From assembly GCA_964635055.1 (NCBI GenBank), contig CAZWMT010000029.1, positions 9,997-73,996 of the forward strand: a stretch of DNA of 64,000 bases, written 5' to 3'. The notes below the pieces were generated by a model. The model saw only the letters and a list, made by a program, of their open reading frames with translations. It searched no databases and was not told the origin of the DNA. Each line of letters begins with the position of its first letter. Within the stretch, counting starts at the first letter, position 1. A program made the translations under genes and the position numbers. The DNA comes from JAEUJM01 sp964635055 (lineage in GTDB: Bacteria; Actinomycetota; Acidimicrobiia; Acidimicrobiales; DATDAH01). Shown in pieces: positions 45,394-51,760 of this stretch.

Positions 45394-45831
45394 CTAGCTG
45401 GCGCCGACGGCCGTGATCCAGAACTCGTCCTCGGCGAACTGGTCGAAGGGGTTGTCCCAGAACTCGACCAACTGGTGCGCGACCACGCGGAAGACGTGAA
45501 CGATGGGCCGGGTGAAGACCCGGTCTCTGTCGTGGGCGGTGCCGTCGACCAGGGCGATGCCGAGCTCGCCGTCGCTCATCAGCGATCGTACGGTGAACCC
45601 ACCCTTCCCCCCGGTGGTGCTCAGGACCGCAGCGAAGTAGCCGAGCACCTCGTCGGGGCCGCGATGGTCACCGGCCAACGGGTGCCGACCGGCGACATGG
45701 AACACCACCTCTCCGGCGAACATGGCGGCGATGGCGTCGATGTCCAACGCGGCAAACGCCAGGTACGCATCCTCCATGAACGCCCGAGTCGGGTCAGACG
45801 CTGCGTTCGTGACCGCGGGTGACCTCTGCAT
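45394..45831 (-). CDS. SnoaL-like / NTF2-fold protein
   Basis: This 145-residue protein is of the NTF2-like superfamily: TRAFMEDAYLAFAALDIDAI and FAGEVVFHVAGRHPLAGDHRGPDEVL at the start, and FRVVAHQLVEFWDNPFDQFAEDEFW at the end. The fold supports isomerases, cyclases or ligand binders, and the specific function is not predictable. The start ATG overlaps the upstream TM-protein stop by one base (TGATG). Confidence 0.85.
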   Translation of the reverse strand: MQRSPAVTNAASDPTRAFMEDAYLAFAALDIDAIAAMFAGEVVFHVAGRHPLAGDHRGPDEVLGYFAAVLSTTGGKGGFTVRSLMSDGELGIALVDGTAHDRDRVFTRPIVHVFRVVAHQLVEFWDNPFDQFAEDEFWITAVGAS

Positions 45832-46040
45832 CAGGCGGCGCGCCTCGAACGCACGGCGCCGACCGCCGTCATGACGGCGCCGCCCAGGACCATCACGAAG
45901 CCGACCGTCAACAAGATGGCGGAGATCGTGTTCGAGGTGGTCTCTGCGTCTCCTTGGTCCTTCCCGAGCACGAGACCGACCACGAAGGCGATGGCCCCGA
46001 CTGCGAGGAGGATGCGGTTGGCGGGTGGGCGCTTGTTCAC
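45831..46040 (-). CDS. Small two-TM membrane protein
   Basis: This 69-residue protein starts at GTG 46040, preceded by AAAGGA. Its hydrophobic segments are ILLAVGAIAFVVGLVLG and ISAILLTVGFVMVLGGAVMTAVGAV, separated by a short acidic loop. A longer frame to 46133 is possible but non-hydrophobic and lacks a start signal. It is coupled by a 1-nt overlap to the SnoaL-like gene and divergent from the sensor kinase. The function is unknown. Confidence 0.65.
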   Translation of the reverse strand: MNKRPPANRILLAVGAIAFVVGLVLGKDQGDAETTSNTISAILLTVGFVMVLGGAVMTAVGAVRSRRAA

Positions 46041-46186
46041 AGGTGTTCCTTTCACGGTGAGGCCCCGGCGGCCTCGACGGGTCAAGGATCCGCCCGCGAC
46101 AGGGTGCAGGTCATCGGAGTCAGCCCTGTCCATGCTTCGGGGTAGGCCCTGATGCGTGTCCTCGCCGGCCGTGCGAGCATTCGCCG

Positions 46187-48196
46187 ATGGAGGATCGGGC
46201 GGGTCGGGCCATGGGCGCGGCGCTCACCGTCGCCGTCTGGGTGGTGGTCCTGGCGTCCGTGACCTCCTCGGTCTGGTTCTCCCGGGAGCTCGACCGTCTT
46301 GGTCGGAGCGACCTCGGCTCGTTCTCCGCAGCGTCTTGGGTGTTGGTCCTGGGGATCGCGAGCGCGTTGGTGGTCGGATCTGCGCTGGCTTGGCGCCGCC
46401 CGGAACACCCCGTCGGCTGGCTGTTCCTCGCGCTGTCCGCGTCGATCGCCATGGCGGGAACCATCGATGGCTATGCGGCCCTCGGTGCAGTGGCGGACCC
46501 AGGGCGACTACCGGCGGCGGACATCGCGGCCCATGTGGGTGATGCCACGTGGATCCCATGGTTCGTGTTGGTTGCGCTGGTGCTGCACCTCACCCCCACC
46601 GGCCACGCTCTGTCGGTTCGGTGGGCGGGCGCCGCCTGGGCGACCTGCGTTGCGGGTGTGGTGGCGTTCGTCTGCACGTTGGTGTCGACCGCGCCGGTGG
46701 ACCCGCCGTTCGCCGGCGTGGCCAACCCGATGGCCATCGAGTCCCTTGCCCCCGTGGTGGATCTCGGTCGTGCCGTCGGCGCCACGCTGGTCGGGCTCGG
46801 GCTTCTCGTGGGAGCCGCGTCGTTGGTGGTGCGGTTCCGCCGGTCACGCGGGGATGAACGGTTGCGGCTGCGCTGGCTGGCGTTGGCCGTGGCCCCACTC
46901 GTGTTGTTCGTCCCCGCGGCATTCGTGGCGTCCGCCACCCACCACCCGTCGGTGCTGCTCCTGGCCACCGGCGGCTTCGTGGTCGTCGTGCCCGTCGCAA
47001 CCGGGCTGTCCATCACCCGGTTCCACCTCTACGACGTCGACCGGATCCTCAGCCGCTCACTCACCTACGCCCTGCTCACGACGGTGATCGTCGTCACCTA
47101 CGTGGCCGTCGTGCTCGTGAGCAGTCAGGTGCTGTCCGGCCGGACAGGGAGGTCCGAGATCAGTGTCGTGATCGCCACGCTGGCGGCGATCACCATCGCG
47201 GCGCCGGTCCGTCGCTTCATACAGGATCGACTCGATCGCCACTTCAACCGGCGTCGGTTCGAAGCCATGAAGGTGCTACGCGACGCCCTCGCCGGGCCCA
47301 CGGCCACCCTCGACGTGGAAGCAGTGCTTCGAGAGGCGGTCGCGGACCCGAGCCTCACGATCGCCTACTGGGTCGAGGACCGGACGCGGTGGGTCCGCGC
47401 CGATGGCACCTCCGTCACTCCTGCGGGCGACGGTGCAACGGTTGATCGTGACGGTGTTCCCGTTGCGTGCATCGCCTTCGATCACGATCGCGTCGATCTG
47501 TCGGTCGTCGGCGCCACGGCGAGCCTCGCCAAGTCGGAACTGGACAACACCCGTCTGCGGGCCGCCGTCGCCCTGCAACTCGTGGAGGTGAACGAGTCAC
47601 GAGCTCGCATCGCCGCGGCCCACCTCGTCGAACGGCGCAAGATCGAACGAAACCTGCACGACGGCGCCCAGCAGCGGCTCCTCGGCTTGGCGTTCGACCT
47701 TCAGGCGGCCCAGGTCAACGGGGATCCGGAGCGGCTGCGCGAGGCCGTGAATCGCGGAGTTCTCCAGGTTCACGAGGCCGTGCTCGAACTGCGGTCCCTC
47801 GCCAACGGGCTCTGTCCAGCGGTCTTGTCCGACGGTGGGCTCAGCGGAGCGCTCGACGACCTGCGCGCCCGGACCCCGGTACCACTGGTCGTGCGGTGCC
47901 CAGAGACTCGATTCGATCCCGCGATCGAGGAGACGGCGTGGTTCGTGGTCCTCGAGGCCGTCACCAACGCGCTCAAGCACGCCGACCCGTCCGTCGTCCT
48001 CGTCACCGTGCGCGACCGAGGTGAGCAACTCGGCCTCAGCATCGATGACGATGGCGAGGGCGGCGCTGATCCACGGGGCACCGGGCTCCAAGGCCTGCGC
48101 GATCGCGTGGAGGCAGCGGGCGGGGACCTCACCATCGGCGACCGACCCGAGGGTGGAACCCGAGTGGAAGGTTGGCTGCCATGCGCGCCGTCATAG
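46187..48196 (+). CDS. Sensor histidine kinase (NarL-type)
   Basis: This 669-residue kinase has eight or so N-terminal TM segments (to about residue 320), a GAF-like stretch (about 370-450), and the dimerisation/phosphorylation motif ERRKIERNLHDGAQQRLLG with phospho-His491. The HATPase_c domain follows, with EAVTNALKHADPS and GTGLQGLRDRVEAAGG. It belongs to the HisKA_3 family pairing with LuxR-type regulators. Its end overlaps the adjacent regulator gene by 16 nt. The stimulus is unknown; many TM helices suggest that it senses the membrane or a small hydrophobic signal. Confidence 0.93.
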   Translation: MEDRAGRAMGAALTVAVWVVVLASVTSSVWFSRELDRLGRSDLGSFSAASWVLVLGIASALVVGSALAWRRPEHPVGWLFLALSASIAMAGTIDGYAALGAVADPGRLPAADIAAHVGDATWIPWFVLVALVLHLTPTGHALSVRWAGAAWATCVAGVVAFVCTLVSTAPVDPPFAGVANPMAIESLAPVVDLGRAVGATLVGLGLLVGAASLVVRFRRSRGDERLRLRWLALAVAPLVLFVPAAFVASATHHPSVLLLATGGFVVVVPVATGLSITRFHLYDVDRILSRSLTYALLTTVIVVTYVAVVLVSSQVLSGRTGRSEISVVIATLAAITIAAPVRRFIQDRLDRHFNRRRFEAMKVLRDALAGPTATLDVEAVLREAVADPSLTIAYWVEDRTRWVRADGTSVTPAGDGATVDRDGVPVACIAFDHDRVDLSVVGATASLAKSELDNTRLRAAVALQLVEVNESRARIAAAHLVERRKIERNLHDGAQQRLLGLAFDLQAAQVNGDPERLREAVNRGVLQVHEAVLELRSLANGLCPAVLSDGGLSGALDDLRARTPVPLVVRCPETRFDPAIEETAWFVVLEAVTNALKHADPSVVLVTVRDRGEQLGLSIDDDGEGGADPRGTGLQGLRDRVEAAGGDLTIGDRPEGGTRVEGWLPCAPS

Positions 48197-48840
48197 CGGA
48201 CGATTCGCTCCTCCTGCGCGAAGGGCTGGCCCGGCTCCTCGACGAGGCCGACATCGAGGTCTGCGCCCTCGCGGAGGACGCCGGCGCCCTCGAGGCGGCC
48301 GTCGCGGACCACCGCCCCGACGTCGCGTTGATCGACATCCGGATGCCACCCACCTTCACCCATGAGGGCGCCGAGGCCGCTGTGCGCCTGCGCACGACGA
48401 ACCCGGACCTGGGGATCCTGCTCCTCTCCCAGTCGCTCGAGAGCCGATACGCAGCGGAGCTCGCGCGCCAGACACCCGAAGGCTTCGGCTACCTGCTCAA
48501 GGACCGCGTGCTCGACATCGCGACGCTCATCGACGCGCTCGAGAGCGTTGCCCGTGGCGGCACGGTGCTCGATCCCGAGGTGGTCTCCCACCTCCTCGGT
48601 CGACGGTCGTCGAGCCGACGACTCGCCGCACTCACCCCAAGGGAACGGGAGGTCTTGGCCCTCATGGCCCAAGGCCGATCGAACGCCGCGGTCAGCCGAG
48701 AGCTGTCGCTGAACCCCAAGACCGTCGAGAGCCACATCTCCTCGATCTTCACGAAGCTCACGCTGCTCCCCGAGTCCGATGATCACCGCCGGGTGCTCGC
48801 CGTGCTCGCCTGGCTTCAGGACGAGCCCGCTCCCCGATGA
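48181..48840 (+). CDS. LuxR-type response regulator
   Basis: This 219-residue protein has a receiver domain with acidic Asp7 and Asp8, phosphoacceptor Asp52 (VALIDIRMP), Lys in YLLKDRV, and a C-terminal LuxR HTH (LTPREREVLALMAQGRSNAA... PKTVESHISSIFTKL). ATG 48181 overlaps the kinase gene by 16 nt, so the pair is co-expressed. The loop after the phosphosite (RMPPTFTHEG) is typical of this family. Target genes are unknown, but it may control the neighbouring SnoaL-like gene. Confidence 0.95.
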   Translation: MRAVIADDSLLLREGLARLLDEADIEVCALAEDAGALEAAVADHRPDVALIDIRMPPTFTHEGAEAAVRLRTTNPDLGILLLSQSLESRYAAELARQTPEGFGYLLKDRVLDIATLIDALESVARGGTVLDPEVVSHLLGRRSSSRRLAALTPREREVLALMAQGRSNAAVSRELSLNPKTVESHISSIFTKLTLLPESDDHRRVLAVLAWLQDEPAPR

Positions 48841-48982
48841 CCGCGTGCCGCCACCGACCGCGGGGATCGCTCCCGGCGCCTCACACCTCAGGGGCAGCCC
48901 CGATCACCGACCGCCGCCCCACCCCTCGCGTCGAGCACCCGCTGCCGACGCGTGTGCACACCCAACGCAGAGGACTCCATCC

Positions 48983-49390
48983 ATGACCCCAGACCAGAAC
49001 CGTCACCGCGTCCTCGCGCTGTTCGAGGAGGTGATCAACGCCCACGATGAAGAGGCCATCGCCCGCTTCACGAATTCACCCCAGATCGAGGGAACCCTTC
49101 GTCACCTGTTGACCGCGTTCCCCGATCTTCACCACGACGTGCTGTGGACCGTCGCCGAAGGCGACCGGGTCGTCGCCTTCATCGAGATGTCCGGGACCCA
49201 CGAAGGCCCCTGGTTGATGGTCCACGAGCCGACGCACCGGCGGATGCAGGCGTCGATCATGTTGTCCCTGCAGCTCGATGTCGACGGCATGGTCACCGAC
49301 ACCTGGCTGGGAACGAACTTCGTCGCCATGCTCGGCCAGTTGGGCTGGGGCGTCGCCCCCGAAGGCCACACCGTGCCGGTTCCGACGTGA
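48983..49390 (+). CDS. SnoaL-like polyketide cyclase / ester cyclase-fold protein
   Basis: This 135-residue NTF2-fold protein starts MTPDQNRHRVLALFEEVINAHDEEAI and has FPDLHHDVLWTVAEGDRVVAFIEMSGTHEGPW, diagnostic of SnoaL-like proteins. ATG 48983 has an AGGA box. It lies 142 bp after the two-component regulator and could be a target. Members are cyclases, isomerases or transport proteins; the substrate is unknown. Confidence 0.85.
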   Translation: MTPDQNRHRVLALFEEVINAHDEEAIARFTNSPQIEGTLRHLLTAFPDLHHDVLWTVAEGDRVVAFIEMSGTHEGPWLMVHEPTHRRMQASIMLSLQLDVDGMVTDTWLGTNFVAMLGQLGWGVAPEGHTVPVPT

Positions 49391-49474
49391 CGCGCTCACC
49401 GAGGGACGAGGGTCGGCCCAGGCGCGTCGGGCTTCGCGGCTGCGAACGCACACCCTCGATCCCTGGTCGAGACG

Positions 49475-49480
49475 TACCAT
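49475..49480 (+). promoter_or_regulatory. Probable -10 of leaderless toxin-antitoxin pair
   Basis: TACCAT lies exactly 6 nt before ATG 49487, with no Shine-Dalgarno. The arrangement is identical to the site before ATG 35075. Confidence 0.45.
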
Positions 49481-49486
49481 TGACCC

Positions 49487-49717
49487 ATGGCGTTCGAGCG
49501 CATCACCGTCGACCCCGACCGCATGGGGGGCGTGCCGTGCATCCGCGACCTGCGGGTGACGGTCGGCATGGTGCTCGGCCAACTCGCCGGCGGCCAGACC
49601 ATCGATGAGGTGCTCGGGGACTACCCCTACCTCGAGCGTGCGGACATCCTCGCTGCCCTCGAATATGCGTCGGTGATGGTCAACGAGCGTGAGGTCCCGG
49701 TCGCCCGCCCCGCATGA
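49487..49717 (+). CDS. DUF433 antitoxin-like protein
   Basis: This 76-residue DUF433 protein is a small winged-helix-like antitoxin: FERITVDPDRMGGVPCIRDLRVTV and QTIDEVLGDYPYLERADILAALEYA are the family hallmarks. Its stop overlaps the start of the DUF5615 toxin by 4 nt (ATGA). It probably neutralises and co-represses with the toxin. It lies just outside the tRNA-Val island scar. Confidence 0.92.
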   Translation: MAFERITVDPDRMGGVPCIRDLRVTVGMVLGQLAGGQTIDEVLGDYPYLERADILAALEYASVMVNEREVPVARPA

Positions 49718-50082
49718 GGCTCCTGGTCGACGCCAACCTGTCTCCTCGACTACTCGCTCCCCTGCGCGACGGCGGCTTCGACGCAACGCACGTCGCGGAC
49801 ATCGGCCTCGCCACCGCCACCGACTCGGAGATCTTCGACCGTGCCGTCTCCGAAGGCTTCGTCATCCTCACCGCGGACAGCGATTTCGCGATGCTGCTCG
49901 CGCTCCGACGATCCACCAGCCCGTCGGTGATCCAACTGCGTCACGTGGCCGAGCTCGGCCCGGACGCGCACGTCGAGCTCCTCCTGTCGAACCTGCCGTC
50001 GATCGTCGACGAGCTCGAGCGGGGTGTAGTCGTGTCGCTGAGCCCGACCCGCCTCTCGATCCGAGATCTTCCGATTCGGTAG
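49714..50082 (+). CDS. DUF5615 PIN-like toxin
   Basis: This 122-residue PIN-fold Mut7-C-like protein has MRLLVDANLSPRLLAPLRDGG with the first acidic site, FVILTADSDFAMLLALR with the second, and SPSVIQLR. It is the standard DUF433/DUF5615 (VapBC-like) toxin, probably an RNase. Codons are typical of the chromosome. It is the last complete gene before the tRNA-Val fragment. Confidence 0.9.
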   Translation: MRLLVDANLSPRLLAPLRDGGFDATHVADIGLATATDSEIFDRAVSEGFVILTADSDFAMLLALRRSTSPSVIQLRHVAELGPDAHVELLLSNLPSIVDELERGVVVSLSPTRLSIRDLPIR

Positions 50083-50108
50083 TCCGCTCCCCGATCGGAC
50101 TGCATCCG

Positions 50109-50140
50109 GTGGGCGCTACAGGACTCGAACTTGTGACCCC
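50109..50140 (-). repeat. Partial copy of tRNA-Val 3' end (att-like)
   Basis: This 32-bp sequence matches 51604-51635, the 3' acceptor/T-arm end of the intact tRNA-Val gene, with one mismatch (T for C at position 50131). It is not a tRNA: the other half is missing. The pair resembles attL/attR left by site-specific integration into a tRNA gene. Confidence 0.7.
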
Positions 50141-50239
50141 TTCCCGGAAGGAATACCCCACGAGCGCTGTCCGCAGCTGTCATACCCTTCAGTAGCCTGG
50201 GTTCTCGATGAGCGAAGGGCGCTCAGTTAGGGGTTGTGG

Positions 50240-50791
50240 ATGACCGATCCCGATGGCCGTTTCGTCACCCCACCTCTGGCTCTCGTGCCGGCTCTGGGCG
50301 GCAGCAGCAGGACCCGGGAGGACCTCGTCAGCGCGCTGTCAGGGAGAATGGGGGTCACTGTTTCGGCTCCTGCCTCTGCTCCCACGGTCGCCCTCTTCGT
50401 TGGCCTTCTAGTGCCGCTCGCTGAGGTGATCCGCCAGGACGATGGGACGAGTCAGCTTCAGTCGCTCGCCATCGACGTTGTGGAGCGAGCCATGGGTGCG
50501 GTCGATGAAGAGGGTGTGTACCGGATCCTCGATGATCTAGGCGCCGTCCCTCCGCCCTCCGACGGGCTTTCCTGGACGGCAGCTCGGGCCGCCGATCGAG
50601 GGTTCCTCTTCCGCGAACTTGTGAACGCGCTCGTGTATGCGCTCGAGCGGTGGCCGTGGCCCGCTGGCGGCAATGCAATAGAGCCTCAGTGCCAGTTGTT
50701 CGGCGACTCTGCGCCAGCCCCTCGGCTCATCGTCAGCCGCGGTCGTGTGGACCGCACCGCCAACCGACCCCCACGTCGCCGGACTGCCTGA
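50240..50791 (+). CDS. Hypothetical protein on the tRNA-Val island
   Basis: This 183-residue protein starts at ATG 50240 (MTDPDGRFVTPPLALVPALG). The middle is plausible protein (SLAIDVVERAMGAVDEEGVYRILDDLG), then the C-terminal 25 residues become Arg/Pro-rich, suggesting frame damage. GC at third positions is lower than in the surrounding genes. No domain is recognised. It may be an island cargo gene or a decayed one. Confidence 0.5.
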   Translation: MTDPDGRFVTPPLALVPALGGSSRTREDLVSALSGRMGVTVSAPASAPTVALFVGLLVPLAEVIRQDDGTSQLQSLAIDVVERAMGAVDEEGVYRILDDLGAVPPPSDGLSWTAARAADRGFLFRELVNALVYALERWPWPAGGNAIEPQCQLFGDSAPAPRLIVSRGRVDRTANRPPRRRTA

Positions 50792-50803
50792 CCGGGCGTC
50801 ACC

Positions 50804-51166
50804 ATGACGAGCGTGCCGCCACGACTCGACGAGGTGCCCAGCCTGCGAGGCGAAGAGGACCGGCTCGCCGGCCTCCACATCACCGATGTGTTCATCCGGC
50901 AAGTACCAGGCGACCCCGACGCCCCCTGGTTCGCCCTCGTCGCGCTCACCGACGGCGTCTGCTGGGACTTCCACCCGCGCCCCACCGAGGCCGAGATGCG
51001 GGCCGTCGTCGAAGAGGGGCTCAGGGGAATGCTCGACGCCCTCGACCAGGCAGGTGAGCGCCATCCCAGCGTGGACGCCGAGCCATGGAGCGAGGCCCAA
51101 CTCCGAGCCCGCAACGACCTCCACCTCGAATGGCTCCAGCACGCTCGGGCGCTTCGGGGTCGTTGA
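50804..51166 (+). CDS. Hypothetical protein on the tRNA-Val island
   Basis: This 120-residue protein starts at ATG 50804, 12 nt after the previous stop. It contains LAGLHITDVFIRQVPGDPDA, FALVALTDGVCWDFHPRPTEAE, and MRAVVEEGLRGMLDALDQ. It appears soluble and complete, with no TM or signal. It is not recognised, but its codon bias is close to that of the chromosome, so it may still be functional. Confidence 0.6.
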   Translation: MTSVPPRLDEVPSLRGEEDRLAGLHITDVFIRQVPGDPDAPWFALVALTDGVCWDFHPRPTEAEMRAVVEEGLRGMLDALDQAGERHPSVDAEPWSEAQLRARNDLHLEWLQHARALRGR

Positions 51167-51605
51167 CGTAGCTGGCGAAGCAACTGCGAGGGACGCAGCA
51201 CAGCCGTTGGGGCGATATCCCCAGCGATCCAACCACCCGTCCGAGCGAGGACGAGCTTCGCGAGGAGTTGTCGGGGCAGTACGCCCAGCTCCGGGCGATC
51301 GACCCCGAGCTCCCCGACCAGGTCGGACGGCGCCAACCTCCGCATCGCCCGCCTCAGCGGCGCCGACCTCAGTGACGCCCTCCTTGACGAGACGCACGTC
51401 CGCGACGGGGCGAGCAGTAGCGCTCACCTCGCCTGAACGGCGACTACCTCCACGCCGCCCGCCTCCTCGAGAGCTACAACCTCCGCCCCGCCAGATTCAC
51501 GGGCGCTCTAGCGGACTCGGCCACGAGATGGCCGAAAGGTTCCGACCGCCAGCCGATGTGCGCAACTTCGACACGTCTGACTAGGTCAAACACACCGGGT
51601 TTTGT
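51167..51605 (+). other. Degenerate stretch without intact gene
   Basis: These 439 bp hold no complete reading frame. Short translated pieces look protein-like but shift frame, including a Glu-rich piece near 51250-51320 (SEDELREELSGQYAQLRAI), the pentapeptide-repeat fragment at 51326-51436, and a further piece after it (GDYLHAARLLESYNLRPARF). This is consistent with gene decay inside an old island. Confidence 0.6.
51326..51436 (+). pseudogene. Pentapeptide-repeat protein remnant
   Basis: This 36-residue fragment of the form A(D/N)LxX (ANLRI, ARLSG, ADLSD, ALLDE) ends in TGA. Complete pentapeptide-repeat proteins are usually over 150 residues. The lack of a start and of further repeats marks it as a remnant. 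Confidence 0.5.
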
Positions 51606-51679
51606 GGGCGCTACAGGACTCGAACCTGTGACCCCCTCCTTGTAAGGGAGGTGCTCTGACCAGACTGAGCTAAGCGCCC
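51606..51679 (-). tRNA. tRNA-Val (anticodon UAC)
   Basis: This 74-nt cloverleaf on the minus strand has acceptor GGGCGCT/AGCGCCC, D-arm GCTC...GAGC, and anticodon stem CCTCC/GGAGG with loop CTTACAA (anticodon TAC, reads GUA). The T-arm is ACAGG-TTCGAGT-CCTGT. The 3' CCA is not encoded. Its 3' end is duplicated at 50109-50140. Confidence 0.97.
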
Positions 51680-51760
51680 GGAGTGGCCACGCTACCCCTG
51701 ACCGTCACCACTGACCGCGGTGGACTACCCTCCGGGATCTCGCTACGGAGGGGGAATCCC

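Larger units (their letters stand above)
50109..51635. mobile_element. 1.5-kb island scar bounded by tRNA-Val repeats
   Basis: The region between the partial and intact tRNA-Val ends carries two unknown genes and degraded coding sequence. It has slightly lower GC and less biased codons than its flanks. No integrase, transposase or replication gene is left, so this looks like the remnant of an integrated element after deletion. It is inferred from repeat placement and content. Confidence 0.45.

Noticed and set aside
50111..50160. Second tRNA gene at the partial tRNA-Val copy
   Set aside because: Only the acceptor/T-arm half is present; the anticodon and D arms are missing, so it cannot fold.
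50083..51760. Search for an integrase or transposase linked to tRNA-Val
   Set aside because: No tyrosine or serine recombinase motif was found in any frame between the two tRNA copies or next to them.
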